Position numbers and translations under genes: made by a program. From NCBI GenBank assembly GCA_028281235.1, contig JANQKG010000003.1:17552-81551 (forward strand): a stretch of DNA of 64,000 nt. The letters are read 5' to 3'. The stretch is from Afifellaceae bacterium. GTDB lineage: Bacteria > Pseudomonadota > Alphaproteobacteria > Rhizobiales > Afifellaceae. Positions 54,770 to 63,999 of the stretch are shown here, one piece after another. The notes below the pieces were generated by a model that worked only from the letters and a program-made list of their open reading frames with translations, ran no database searches and was not told where the DNA came from. The stretch's first letter is position 1. Every line of letters starts with the position of its first letter.

Positions 54770-54792
54770 CCGGTCTTCTGTCGCAATTCGTT

Positions 54793-54820
54793 CGGCCGCA
54801 GCTGAATTCAGCTGCGGCCG
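54793..54820 (-). promoter_or_regulatory. Perfect 28-bp palindrome between binding protein and permease
   Basis: An exact inverted repeat beginning CGGCCGCAGCTGAA and centred on GAATTC; it would form a 12- to 14-bp RNA stem. It sits between the binding-protein stop (54841) and permease start (54769). No T-run follows on the minus strand, so mRNA stabilisation or dosage control is more likely than full termination. Confidence 0.6.
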
Positions 54821-54840
54821 ATCTTACGCTTCCGGGCTTA

Positions 54841-55827
54841 CTACTTCGCCGCCGCCGCCGCCTCAATGATATCGAAGCTCCAGAACGCCGCCGGATCCAG
54901 CTCGTCCGGGTTGCCCTGCAGCGCGCCGGACTGGGTCAGGAAGGCGAAGTCGGACTTCACGGCCGGCAGCCCGCCACCGTCTGCTGGGAACAGAGCGGCT
55001 CCGGTTGCGACCTCGAAATACGGCGTGATCTCGTCGATCATCTCCTGCGGAAGGTCCTCAAGAAGCCCGTACTGATCGCGCAGCTTCGCGGGAAGCGACG
55101 GGTCGGCATTGAACTCCGCGGCCACCTTCATCAACTCTTCCACGAGAATGGTGACGGCCTCTTTGTTTTCTTCAAGGAAATCAGTCCGTGCGAAGAGCAG
55201 GCTGTCCGATGCGGTGGCGTCCCCGAGCGGCAGCAGCCCGAAGCGATCCGGGAACTCGTCCGTTACCAGCCGCGTGTTGGTGATATCGAGGAAGGTGGCG
55301 TTGATGGTCCCCTGTCGAAGCGCGACCGCACGCACCTCCGAACCCGGCACATAGCTCATCTCCGAGAAGCTGATGCCTTGCACGCTTTCGATGAAGCGGG
55401 CGATCGCCTCGGTGCCGGAGCCGCGCGCGTGCACGGTGATCGGCTTGCCGTCGAGATCGGCCCATGAGGTGATCTGCGTCTTGTCGACAACCGGGAAATA
55501 AGCGAGACGCCGCAGCTGGTAGAAATTGCGGATCGGCGCATCCCCGAGTGTCTGCAGCGGCGCATAGGCGGTGCCGACGCCGATATGGGCCTGGCCGTTC
55601 AGCACGGCCTGAAAAACGATGTCATCGGATTTCAGCGAGATGAGCTCGGCATCGACGCCGCGTGCCTTAGCCCGCTCGATCGCCACGAGCTGTACGAGGT
55701 TCTCGCCGGTGATGGTGTCCGCTTCTGCGATGCTGATGGTTTCAGCCGAGGCACCGGAGGCCGCGGCAAGTCCGATTGCCACCGTTAGGATGGCGGCCTT
55801 TCCACGAAGTTTATGCATGTCCAGCAT
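54841..55827 (-). CDS. ABC substrate-binding protein (SsuA/TauA/ThiY-like)
   Basis: A 328-residue periplasmic binding protein with a signal peptide (MHKLRGKAAILTVAIGLAAASGASAET). Family features include ISLKSDDIVFQAVLNGQAHIGVGTAY and PITVHARGSGTEAIARFIE. ATG 55827 follows GGAG at 8 nt. It is first of the importer operon. The ligand may be an aromatic or N-heterocyclic compound, given the hydroxylase and amidohydrolase downstream. Confidence 0.88.
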   Translation of the reverse strand: MLDMHKLRGKAAILTVAIGLAAASGASAETISIAEADTITGENLVQLVAIERAKARGVDAELISLKSDDIVFQAVLNGQAHIGVGTAYAPLQTLGDAPIRNFYQLRRLAYFPVVDKTQITSWADLDGKPITVHARGSGTEAIARFIESVQGISFSEMSYVPGSEVRAVALRQGTINATFLDITNTRLVTDEFPDRFGLLPLGDATASDSLLFARTDFLEENKEAVTILVEELMKVAAEFNADPSLPAKLRDQYGLLEDLPQEMIDEITPYFEVATGAALFPADGGGLPAVKSDFAFLTQSGALQGNPDELDPAAFWSFDIIEAAAAAK

Positions 55828-55973
55828 TGTCCGATCTCCGCATGAGAGAATTTTGAGGCGCTGCCATGTATTATCGAGAACGAGCCTGCTCACCGTCTTG
55901 CTGAACAGGGCCCTGCGCCACCCCTGAGCCTTCGGCCAGACGGCCCTTTTTGCAAATCGAAACTCCCTATGGA

Positions 55974-56849
55974 TTAAGTGGTCTCGCTTATGAATGCAGC
56001 GGTTGAATGGTCCGGCGGCCAGGCTGCCGCCTCCCGTGCTGCTTGCGCTGGAAGTGCGGAAAAGACCTGCCCATGCTTAGCAAGTGCGCCGACCGGAAGG
56101 CCGGCCAGCGCGAGCGTACCCCAGAGCGTCACGGCGACGGAATCGAGCACCGGGATTCCGGTCTCTGACTCTATCTCTGCGGCCGCGCGTGCCCCGCGAT
56201 AGTTCGTGCAAAGGACCGCGACCGCATCAGGGCCCGCGGCGCGGATCGACTCGCGGACCTCGCCGGCAACAAACCCATCGGAATATTCCGCATAGGAGAA
56301 GTTCCCGGAATCCTCCAGATGCCGCTCTGCGACGACATCGAGGCCAAGCTTGCCGAGGTTTTCGATCACGCGCGTCTGGATCGCCGTCGTGTATGGCGTG
56401 ACGAGCGCCAGCCTCCGGATCCCCAAGGCAGCGAAGGCCGCCTTGTAAAACAACATGGTCGTGGCGCACACGATTCCTGTCGCTTCCGCCATCTGCCCGG
56501 CGAGATCATTGTCGCGCTCCAGGCCCAGCCAGCTCGCCGCCGTGCCGTTCCAGACGATCACGTCAGGCCTTGCGTCGGCCAACAGCCGTGCCGCTGAAAC
56601 AAGTCCCTCAAAGCCGAACTGATCGGACGATTGTGAGGATGTCGAAATATGCGTCACGCCGACACGCGCGAAATGGATCGACAGGCGGTCTTCGAACGCG
56701 GCGGCCATGCGGACGGTTTCCGGTTCGAGCACCGTGTTGGAGGATGGCGTGATCATGCCGATGCGCCGCCAGCTTGAACCGGGCAAGTCCCGTCTGTCCG
56801 AAGACCCGGGCCGCGGCCCTGTCCGATTGTCACATGTTGGGTTATCCAT
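55974..56849 (-). CDS. Maleate isomerase / arylmalonate decarboxylase-like enzyme
   Basis: A 291-residue Asp/Glu racemase-superfamily protein with the family start ITPSSNTVLEPE. Two-cysteine members use a cysteine in each half. Here the first position is Gly102 (VIVWNGTAASW) while the second is kept as Cys214 (AVLCTNYRGA). This one-cysteine pattern resembles arylmalonate decarboxylase rather than maleate isomerase. An unannotated N-terminal tail of about 28 residues precedes the fold, so a downstream start is possible. It is upstream of the importer in the same direction, so decarboxylation or isomerisation of a diacid breakdown product is plausible. Confidence 0.82.
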   Translation of the reverse strand: MDNPTCDNRTGPRPGSSDRRDLPGSSWRRIGMITPSSNTVLEPETVRMAAAFEDRLSIHFARVGVTHISTSSQSSDQFGFEGLVSAARLLADARPDVIVWNGTAASWLGLERDNDLAGQMAEATGIVCATTMLFYKAAFAALGIRRLALVTPYTTAIQTRVIENLGKLGLDVVAERHLEDSGNFSYAEYSDGFVAGEVRESIRAAGPDAVAVLCTNYRGARAAAEIESETGIPVLDSVAVTLWGTLALAGLPVGALAKHGQVFSALPAQAAREAAAWPPDHSTAAFISETT

Positions 56850-57056
56850 GTCTCATCGCCTTGCTTACCTGACGTCTCGCCCGATGCGTCAACTTGCGAC
56901 GGCACGGCCTGCCCGACAAGCAGCAACGAGAAACGATCAAACCAAAGGCGACCGACCAGACATTACACAGCGCCGTCCAAAGCGACGCTTGGGCTTCGGC
57001 CGCAATATCTTTCCGTCCCCGACGATGCGAGCAAAGGGACGCTGCACGGAACCGTC

Positions 57057-57527
57057 GTGCTCGTCGAACTCAAAGCTGCCGCCGCCTTCCCGGAGGCCCT
57101 GGCGGAAGCCGTCCCCTACACCGTCCACACCGTCCTCACCGATAACGGCGTGCAGTTCGCAGACATGCCTCAGAACCGCTCAGGACCGACCGCCCGTTAC
57201 CGGCTGCACCTGTTCGATCGCACGTGTCGCCAGCATGGGATCGAACACCGTCTCACCAAGCCCAACCACCCGTGGACCAACGGCCAGGTCGAGCGCATGA
57301 ACCGCACCCTCAAGGATGCCACAGTCCGCCGCTGCCACTACGACAGCCACAGCCAGCTTCGAGAGCATCTGGCTGCTTTCCTCAATGCCTACAACTTCGC
57401 CAAAAGACTGAAGACCCTCAAGGGCCTCACACCCTACGAGCACATCTGCAAAGCCTGGGCAGACGAGCCACACCGCTTCAGATGCGATCCAACACACCTC
57501 ACTCCGGGACTAAACAGGGGGCCGTGA
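57057..57527 (+). pseudogene. IS481-family transposase remnant (C-terminal part)
   Basis: About 156 codons encode the C-terminal DDE/integrase core of an IS481-type transposase: VHTVLTDNGVQFADMP (second Asp), IEHRLTKPNHPWTNGQVERMNRTLK (Glu), then LKTLKGLTPYEHICKAW. The DNA-binding N-terminus and first catalytic Asp are missing, and upstream frames 56880-57056 make no clear match, so the element is inactive. It abuts the truncated gene at 57523-57771. Confidence 0.85.
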
Positions 57528-57771
57528 GGTCGATCGGGCCGAGGCCGACTTGGTCGTCATCGCCTGCAGCGGTTCACGGACATCCGCGATCATCGCCGAT
57601 CTGGAGGCCGATCTCGGCAAGCCTGGCATTACCGCGACGCAGTTGATGTTGTGGCACTGCCTTCAGCTCTTGCGCGTCGACGCCACCTCAGTCCCGCGTG
57701 GCTCTCTCTTTTCCCGCTTCGGTGCCGCGTATCGTGAGTTCGGCATTTCGATGCTGAATGAGCCGCTTTAG
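57523..57771 (+). pseudogene. C-terminal fragment of a maleate-isomerase/Asp-Glu-racemase-like gene
   Basis: About 82 codons (VDRAEADLVVIACSGSRTSA, then DLEADLGKPGITATQLMLWHCLQLLRVD) match the second half of the same superfamily as the gene at 55974-56849, including the catalytic cysteine region. No N-terminal half or start remains. It follows the transposase remnant directly, so insertion plus deletion probably removed the rest. Confidence 0.72.
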
Positions 57772-58221
57772 AGTGCCGGACAATAATGTTATCGGCGCTG
57801 AAAGCTATTAGGTATGAGTCGCGCGACCTTCCGTTCGCGCACCAAGACAGCACGTTGTCGATGGCGTGAAGGCGGCAGCTTCCGCCGCGATCGCTTCACC
57901 GGATCATCCCGCGGCTTCCATGGTTCAAGGCATCCAGGCGGTGCCAGCCAATTGTAGCCGCGGACCACACCTCGCACGGAGCGTGGCAGAAACACGCAGC
58001 CTGCAAGAGCGTGCTAAGAGCCCGTTTGCGGATGCCGGCGGCGCGCCTTATCGATAGCTGATCAGACGGCCGCCTGCCGGGAGAAGGCCGATTCCGGGCT
58101 CTTGTTCTTTGATGATTTAAGAGCCAGGGACCGATCCGGTTGGCGCGGGTGAACGTCTGATCATCCGGCCTGGCGCCGTGAGGTCGATTTTTCAAACAGG
58201 CTCTAAGAATGGAACCTGCGG
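57772..58221. other. 450-bp gene-free stretch with IS debris
   Basis: No credible protein-coding frame is seen. The left half has no identified features; the right half is filled by a small inverted-repeat element (58014-58207) that reaches to within 15 bp of the deacetylase start. Confidence 0.5.
58014..58207. mobile_element. MITE-like element with terminal inverted repeats and target duplication
   Basis: Terminal repeats AGCCCGTTTG (58019-58028) and CAAACAGGCT (58193-58202) are inverted with one mismatch. Both are flanked outside by the direct repeat CTAAG (58014-58018 and 58203-58207). The 184-bp body has no transposase frame. Ends of this type are common in IS5-like elements of this group of bacteria, but family assignment is tentative. 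It occupies the promoter region of the next gene. Confidence 0.62.
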
Positions 58222-59103
58222 ATGCCTAAGAAACAAGAGCTATACCGTTACTCACCAATCAACGATCGATCTGATTTCCTTTGGCCGGGCGGAAAGCGGT
58301 TGGCGCTCTATTTCGTTCTCGGGGTGGAGGACTATGATTTCGGCGAGGGGTTGACGGAAGACCTTCTCCAGGGCGCGTCGTGTCCTGACTATGTTAATAC
58401 CTCGTGGCGCGACTACGGCAACCGCGTCGGCGTGTTTCGGATCTTCGACCTGTTCAGATCGTTCCGATTGCCGGTGTCGCTGCTCCTGAACAGCGATGTT
58501 TATCGATACGCCGCCGCTGTGACAGACCAGGCTCGTGAACACGGATTTGAAGTCGTGGCTCACGGCAGATCGAATTCCGACAGCCTTGCCGGCATGAGCG
58601 AGCAAGAAGAGGCTGACTACATCGCCAATGTGACGCGAGAGATCGCTCAGCATGAGGGACGTGGTCCCAAAGGCTGGTCGAGCCCCTGGCTCGCCCATTC
58701 GCCGACATCGGCAGCTTCTGTGAAGCGTGCCGGCTACACCCACATTTTGGATCTTGGCATGGATGACCAGCCCGTTTGGCTCTCCACATCGGCTGGCCTT
58801 TTGCTTTCGATTCCGTATGCCCTTGAGTTGAACGACAGCACGACAATCATAGGCAGGCAGGCGGACGCCCAGCAATTCTCACACATGATCATCGACCAGT
58901 TCGACGAATTGCTCCTGAACTCCATGCACCAGCCGCTTGTCATGTCGGTTGTGCTGCACAGCTTCATATCCGGTCAGCCGTTCCGTATTCGTGCCGTGCG
59001 TCGCGCGCTCCAGCACATTTGCGGCAACGATGACAGCGTGTGGATTTGCACGCCCGGACAGATCTCGGATTTCATACACGAGAACCCGGCATTTGCGGCT
59101 TGA
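58222..59103 (+). CDS. PuuE-like polysaccharide deacetylase family (allantoinase-type)
   Basis: A 293-residue NodB-fold protein without signal peptide. LALYFVLGVEDYDFGEG, DYGNRVGVFRIFDLF, VAHGRSNSDSLAGMSEQEE, KGWSSPWLAHS and VLHSFISGQPFR follow the PuuE/allantoinase-like cytoplasmic group rather than secreted deacetylases. Adjacent genes for an amidohydrolase, a DUF1989 protein and an allantoinase-like enzyme support amide or ureide hydrolysis. It is transcribed toward the leftward operon, with 4 bp between stops. Confidence 0.83.
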   Translation: MPKKQELYRYSPINDRSDFLWPGGKRLALYFVLGVEDYDFGEGLTEDLLQGASCPDYVNTSWRDYGNRVGVFRIFDLFRSFRLPVSLLLNSDVYRYAAAVTDQAREHGFEVVAHGRSNSDSLAGMSEQEEADYIANVTREIAQHEGRGPKGWSSPWLAHSPTSAASVKRAGYTHILDLGMDDQPVWLSTSAGLLLSIPYALELNDSTTIIGRQADAQQFSHMIIDQFDELLLNSMHQPLVMSVVLHSFISGQPFRIRAVRRALQHICGNDDSVWICTPGQISDFIHENPAFAA

Positions 59104-59107
59104 TCCA

Positions 59108-60610
59108 TTATTGGTCGTGAAGCCAGCGTGTAAGGCCGACATCCACTGCCGCTGCCTTCTCCACCATTTGACGATAGTACGGCTTCAGCCGGTCGGCACT
59201 TGCGGCAACGTTCGCCGCCATTTCCAGAAGGTGCGGCGTCGCTTCGTTCAGCTGCACCAGCAGGTCGTGCTCGTCGATGGTGGTGATCCGGCCATCGCGG
59301 ACGACAGCCCTGCCGCCCACGATCGTGTGCCGCACATTGCCGCCTGTTTCGCAGAACACGAGCTGCCGGCGAACGTCGTGCAACGGGCGGAATGAGAAGC
59401 CGGCAAGATCGACAATTGCGAGATCTGCGATGGCACCGCGCACGATTTTGCCAAGAACGCCGTTGCGCCGCATCGCCCGCCCGCCAGAGTCCCATACCGC
59501 AGACAGAATCTCAGCGCTCCGAGGCCAGGAATCGAAATGCGCGCCATCCAGATTGTGGACGATCGCGGCCGTCTTCATCGCGCCCCACAGATTGTGAGTG
59601 TCGTCGCTCATCGCTTCGTCGGTGCCCAGGCATACCGGCACGCCCGCGTCGCGCAACTTGCGAAACGGCATGACGCCGCTGCCGAGGCGAAGGTTGCAGA
59701 CCGGATTATGGGCGACGGAGGCCCCCGACCGGCCAAGTGCAGCGATGTCTTCGTCGTCGACCCAAACACAATGAATCGCGAAAAGGTGGTCCTCCAGTAT
59801 GCCGAGTTCCTCCATGTGCCGGACCAGCGACTTGCCGTAACGCTCCATGCCGAGAACACGCTGGACCTTGGTCTCCAGAACATGCGCGAAATAGGGGATG
59901 TCGTGTCGTTTCGCCAGATCGCTCAGAGCAACGGCATACTCGGGAGGAACGCGTTGGGGCGCCGAGCACGATACGGCGGCCGCGATCAGTCCGTCGCCTG
60001 CCCCGTGCCATCGGTCGAGCAGGTCATCATAGTGCTCCAACAGCTCTTCTGAGGTTTCGCGCGGCGCGGCGGCCATGCTCTGCTTGAGTTTCGGCGGCAG
60101 CAGGTCGGCCAGATAGGGATATTTTTCGTATTCAGGCACAAGCGGCTGATCCAGTGCCAGCGTGGCCCGAATACCGATCTCGGCGTAAGCCCCGGCAATG
60201 GCGTCGATTGCCGGCCGCGATGTGCGCGGAACGAAGTAAGCGTCGTCCATGACCGACGTCGTGCCGTTTCGGAGCATTTCGGAGGCGCCCAGGAGCGTTC
60301 GCAGCCGCAAGAGATCCGCGCTCGGCTCCGCCACCGCTTCCTGAGGAACCTCATACAGCATGAACAGTTCAAGCGGCATTCCCTCAAGAGTGCCGCGCAT
60401 GAGATTCCCCGGCGAATGCAGATGGGCATTGATCAGGCCGGGGATGACCAGACAATCTGTTGCGTCGAGAATCTCCGGCGCCGGGGCGTCGATGCTGCCG
60501 ATCTCTTCGATCAGGCCATTTCGGATAAGGATGTCCGCGGAGACGGGTCGCTCCGCATCTGCGCCGGTCAGAACGCGTCCGTTCTTGATGAGCAAGTCTG
60601 TATCGCTCAT
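59108..60610 (-). CDS. Amidohydrolase / aminohydrolase (TRZ/ATZ group), second copy
   Basis: A 500-residue metal-dependent hydrolase. The metal motif is IPGLINAHLHSPGNLMRG, then HVLETKV, IHCVWVDDEDI and LGTDEAMSDDTHNLWGAMK. It is a distant paralogue of the 50759-52318 enzyme, sharing the same domain plan. The ATG at 60610 has no strong ribosome-binding site, so a nearby alternative is possible. It ends the leftward allantoinase-like operon. Confidence 0.87.
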   Translation of the reverse strand: MSDTDLLIKNGRVLTGADAERPVSADILIRNGLIEEIGSIDAPAPEILDATDCLVIPGLINAHLHSPGNLMRGTLEGMPLELFMLYEVPQEAVAEPSADLLRLRTLLGASEMLRNGTTSVMDDAYFVPRTSRPAIDAIAGAYAEIGIRATLALDQPLVPEYEKYPYLADLLPPKLKQSMAAAPRETSEELLEHYDDLLDRWHGAGDGLIAAAVSCSAPQRVPPEYAVALSDLAKRHDIPYFAHVLETKVQRVLGMERYGKSLVRHMEELGILEDHLFAIHCVWVDDEDIAALGRSGASVAHNPVCNLRLGSGVMPFRKLRDAGVPVCLGTDEAMSDDTHNLWGAMKTAAIVHNLDGAHFDSWPRSAEILSAVWDSGGRAMRRNGVLGKIVRGAIADLAIVDLAGFSFRPLHDVRRQLVFCETGGNVRHTIVGGRAVVRDGRITTIDEHDLLVQLNEATPHLLEMAANVAASADRLKPYYRQMVEKAAAVDVGLTRWLHDQ

Positions 60611-60653
60611 TGTCGATATGGCACAGCCTGCTTCAAGAACCGCCGCGCCTTGT

Positions 60654-61316
60654 TCACCGTTCAGGCACCCATGATGGGGACGTGGGAACATCCGCGAAAT
60701 CATCATCAAGAATAGCAAACTGAACGTCTCGCGGCGTGTTGTCGCCGTCGGCCTGGATGCCGACAATGTCCTGGGGGCATGCGGAGAATGCCACGATGCA
60801 GTCCATGTCGGCACGGAACGTGATGTGGTCTCCCGCGCGGGTCACTGTCGGACGCGTGTCGAGTGAGCGGCCATCCTCTTTGACGGCGATGTTCATGAAG
60901 ATGTTCAGCGAGGCGAGACTCGGATTGGGAATCGTCAGGCCCAGTGCCGCCACAGCCTCAATCATGTTGTCGAAGCAGTTGCGATGGTAGCCGCTGACAC
61001 CAAGACGTTCGTATCGTTCACGGCTGCACGCGGCCATGAAGCTGTCGTGCACGCCGGGTGATGTGTCTTCGACGACTGTCAGTATGGGGTTGCGCAGGTT
61101 GGTTACAAGACTGTCACCGACGACCGGATTGAGGCGCTGGTTCCACACACGTGTCGCTTCCATCGACATGTATTCCGACATTTCCGGATCACGCCAGGCC
61201 CAGCAATCAACGACTTGAGAGCCGTGTGTGTTGATAAGGCGAACGGATTGCCCCTGTCTCATTCGGAACGCCTTCCCGTGCGCCGCGGGAACCGTCTGTA
61301 TGTCGGATTGAGCCAT
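60654..61316 (-). CDS. DUF1989 / urea carboxylase-associated family protein
   Basis: A 220-residue DUF1989 protein. VRLINTHGSQVVDCWAWR, SMEATRVWNQRLNPVVGD and YHRNCFDNMIEAV are characteristic and supply several His/Cys/Asp residues that could bind metal. Family members sit beside urea carboxylase or purine/ureide genes and take part in N-compound breakdown. ATG 61316 is preferred to GTG 61322. It lies 30 bp after the allantoinase-like gene. Confidence 0.86.
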   Translation of the reverse strand: MAQSDIQTVPAAHGKAFRMRQGQSVRLINTHGSQVVDCWAWRDPEMSEYMSMEATRVWNQRLNPVVGDSLVTNLRNPILTVVEDTSPGVHDSFMAACSRERYERLGVSGYHRNCFDNMIEAVAALGLTIPNPSLASLNIFMNIAVKEDGRSLDTRPTVTRAGDHITFRADMDCIVAFSACPQDIVGIQADGDNTPRDVQFAILDDDFADVPTSPSWVPER

Positions 61317-61352
61317 GTTCACGTCTCTGCGCGCGCGGCCGTTGCGAAGCCT

Positions 61353-62735
61353 TCAACTCAGGTTCGGATCGCACGCAGCGCCGCTGCGGGGCACAAACGT
61401 TCCGCAACCGGGCTCCTCGGTCGCCTTTCCATCGCGGGCGCACACCCGCCCCCGAATGACCGTCATGACGACACGACCTTGGACCTTGGTTCCCTCGTAG
61501 GGCGTCCATCCCGCCTTTCCGACCAGCGCCTCGGCTGCAATGGTCCATTCGGCCGACATGTCGGCGATCGTGAAATCGGCATCGGACCCAACGGCGATCG
61601 CGCCCTTGCGGGGATAGAGGCCATACAGTCTGGCGGGAGCTTCCGACGTCAGCTCGGCGAGCCGCTGAACCGTCATCCGGCCGTCATTCGTCAGATTGAA
61701 GAGCAGCGGCACCATCGTTTCGTTCCCGGGCAAGCCGGGCTGTCCCTGGAAGACATTGTTTTCGCCGCGCCGCTTCAGCATCGGATCGACCGGACCGTGA
61801 TCGGACCCAATGGTTGCGATTGCGCCGCTGCTGGCCAGGTCTATCATGGCCTGGCGCGCGTCTTCGCCTCGCATCGGCGGAGCGCATGTCGCCCAACTGC
61901 CCCGCCGCTCGATATCCTTGTTCGTGAGATAAAGGTAATGCGGACATGTTTCCGCCGTCGCGCGAACACCGCGTTCCCGCGCGCGCCGGATCATCGCGAC
62001 GCCTTCAGGAGAGGTGACGTGAACGATATTCACTCTCGCTCCGGTCCGTTCGGCGTAAAACATAATGCGGTTGATCGCCTCCAACTCGACCGTTTCGTCG
62101 CGCCAGTCGTTGAAGGCGGCGTTGTCCGTCCGTCCGGCCGCATCGATGCGTTCACGGTTGGCGACCAGCAGCTCTTCGTTTTCGGCATGGAAGGTCGCGA
62201 GCCCATCGAACGCCGCGATCGTGGTAAGCGCATCCAGAAGATCGCGATCGTTGATGACTCCCTCCATGGGGCACCCGGTATCGCAGGTGAATATCTTGAA
62301 CGCCGCTGCGCCCGCGCGCCACATCGATTCCAGCTTGTCGAGATTGCCCGGCCGCACACCCCCGTGCAAAGCAAAATCGACGTAGGACGTTCGCTCTCCA
62401 AGGCGGGCTTTTTCCGCAAACCGGTCGACATCGAGAATTTCCGGCGTGGTCAGCGGCATCTCCACGATCGTCGTGATTCCGCCGGCAACGGCGGATTCCG
62501 TGCTGTCACGAAAATCCTCTCTTGAAACGAAGCCTGCCTCCCAAAGGTGGGAATGCGGGTCGATGATCCCGGGCAACACATGGAGCCCTTCAGCGTCGAT
62601 CACCGAGGTCTCTTTATCGACGGGAAGATCCACGCCAAGCGCAACAATGGTTCCGTCGCGTGCCAGAACATCACAGGCGATTATCTGTTCGGCAGTGACG
62701 ATCGTTCCGCCCTTCACCAGCACGAACTCGCTCAT
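61353..62735 (-). CDS. Allantoinase/dihydropyrimidinase-like cyclic amidohydrolase
   Basis: A 460-residue cyclic amidohydrolase. It has the metal motif [14 protein letters not shown], a probable carboxylated lysine in [12 protein letters not shown], histidines in ATFHAENEE and [11 protein letters not shown], and the catalytic aspartate in TIGSDHGPV. This layout fits allantoinase most closely, with dihydropyrimidinase or hydantoinase as alternatives. It is coupled to the preceding ATPase gene by ATGA and followed by DUF1989 and a deaminase-like enzyme. Confidence 0.9.
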   Translation of the reverse strand: MSEFVLVKGGTIVTAEQIIACDVLARDGTIVALGVDLPVDKETSVIDAEGLHVLPGIIDPHSHLWEAGFVSREDFRDSTESAVAGGITTIVEMPLTTPEILDVDRFAEKARLGERTSYVDFALHGGVRPGNLDKLESMWRAGAAAFKIFTCDTGCPMEGVINDRDLLDALTTIAAFDGLATFHAENEELLVANRERIDAAGRTDNAAFNDWRDETVELEAINRIMFYAERTGARVNIVHVTSPEGVAMIRRARERGVRATAETCPHYLYLTNKDIERRGSWATCAPPMRGEDARQAMIDLASSGAIATIGSDHGPVDPMLKRRGENNVFQGQPGLPGNETMVPLLFNLTNDGRMTVQRLAELTSEAPARLYGLYPRKGAIAVGSDADFTIADMSAEWTIAAEALVGKAGWTPYEGTKVQGRVVMTVIRGRVCARDGKATEEPGCGTFVPRSGAACDPNLS

Positions 62736-63496
62736 TGATGAAGCACCTTCCTGAGGAATGATTTTGTACGTTCCTCCTGCGGAGCGACAAAGATCTCCTC
62801 AGGGGTCCCCTCCTCCACGATCGCGCCGTAATCCATGAAGATGACTCTTTTCGCCGCATCGCGAGCGAAGTTCATCTCGTGCGTGACGACGATCATGGTC
62901 AAGCCGCCCTCGGCAAGCTTGCGCATGACGTTGAGGACGTCTTCAACCAGTTCGGGATCCAAGGCCGAGGTTGCCTCGTCAAAGAGCATGACCTTCGGTT
63001 CCATCACCAGCGCCCGTGCGATCGCCACGCGCTGCTGCTGTCCCCCGCTGAGCTGCGCTGGATAGTCGTCGCGCTTGTCGCCAAGCCCGACATCGTCGAG
63101 CATCGCGACCGCCTTGTCGCGGGCTTCCTGTTTTGGCAAGCTACGGACGGCGATCAACCCCTCCATCACGTTGCCGAGTGCCGTGCGGTGAGGAAAAAGG
63201 TTGAAGCGCTGAAACACCATGCCCACTTGGGAGCGCTGCTGATTGAGATGACGTTCGCGTGCCCGGCTGGAATGCTCTTTCGACAAGGCCATCGGCTGGC
63301 CGTCGATTTCCACGGAGCCGGATGTCGGAACTTCAAGATGATTGATGCATCTCAGCAGGGTCGACTTGCCCGAACCGCTGGGGCCGATAACGGCATATGT
63401 GTCCCCGCGAGCGACCTCCAGGTCGACATCGACCAGCACCTTGTGTTCGCCAAACTGCTTGCACAGCTTGGTGACCCTGACCATGGTCAAGGCCAT
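62732..63496 (-). CDS. Polar amino acid-type ABC transporter ATPase (GlnQ type)
   Basis: A 254-residue ATPase with Walker [10 protein letters not shown], signature [14 protein letters not shown] and Walker [34 protein letters not shown] is typical of the GlnQ/HisP group. It starts at ATG 63496, overlapping the permease stop. Transport of a small ureide or N-heterocycle is inferred from the operon. Confidence 0.92.
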   Translation of the reverse strand: MALTMVRVTKLCKQFGEHKVLVDVDLEVARGDTYAVIGPSGSGKSTLLRCINHLEVPTSGSVEIDGQPMALSKEHSSRARERHLNQQRSQVGMVFQRFNLFPHRTALGNVMEGLIAVRSLPKQEARDKAVAMLDDVGLGDKRDDYPAQLSGGQQQRVAIARALVMEPKVMLFDEATSALDPELVEDVLNVMRKLAEGGLTMIVVTHEMNFARDAAKRVIFMDYGAIVEEGTPEEIFVAPQEERTKSFLRKVLHQ

Positions 63497-63999
63497 CAGC
63501 CCAATCCCTGGTGGCGCATGAGATACCGCTCCAGCCAGATGCTGGCTTGGGCGATCACGGCATTTAGAATGTAGTAGATCACCGCGATCGCGACATACGC
63601 TTCAATCGGGCGGAACGTCACGCCGACGATGACCTGAGCGACCCGCGTGAGCTCCGAGACCGAAATTGTCGACAGGAGCGACGTCCCCTTGACCAGATTG
63701 GTGAACTCGCCGGACGCTGCGGGAATTGCACGCAATGTCGCTTGCGGCAGAATGATACGCTTCATGGTGTTGTAGTTGCTCATGCCAAGAGAGCGCGCGG
63801 CCTCAGTTTGGCCGCGGTCAACGCTGACGATCGCGCCGCGGAAGATCTCGGCAAGATACCCGCCCGAGTTAATGGACAGCGCGATCACCGCGGCGACCGG
63901 TGCTGAAAGGTTCAGTCCGAATGCGGGGAACCCGAAATAGACAAAGAATATCTGCACAAGCGCCGGCGTGCCACGAACGAAATCCGTATAGCCGCGCGC
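63496..63999 (-). CDS. Polar amino acid-type ABC permease (HisM/GlnP type), 5' end outside window
   Basis: The C-terminal 167 codons of a HisMQ-type permease are in the window; the frame is open to the right edge. It begins at the edge with [20 protein letters not shown], the conserved family segment, and has the EAA loop [24 protein letters not shown]. It is cotranscribed with the GlnQ-type ATPase, and the binding protein is presumably beyond the edge. Confidence 0.9.
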   Translation of the reverse strand, partial: ARGYTDFVRGTPALVQIFFVYFGFPAFGLNLSAPVAAVIALSINSGGYLAEIFRGAIVSVDRGQTEAARSLGMSNYNTMKRIILPQATLRAIPAASGEFTNLVKGTSLLSTISVSELTRVAQVIVGVTFRPIEAYVAIAVIYYILNAVIAQASIWLERYLMRHQGLG

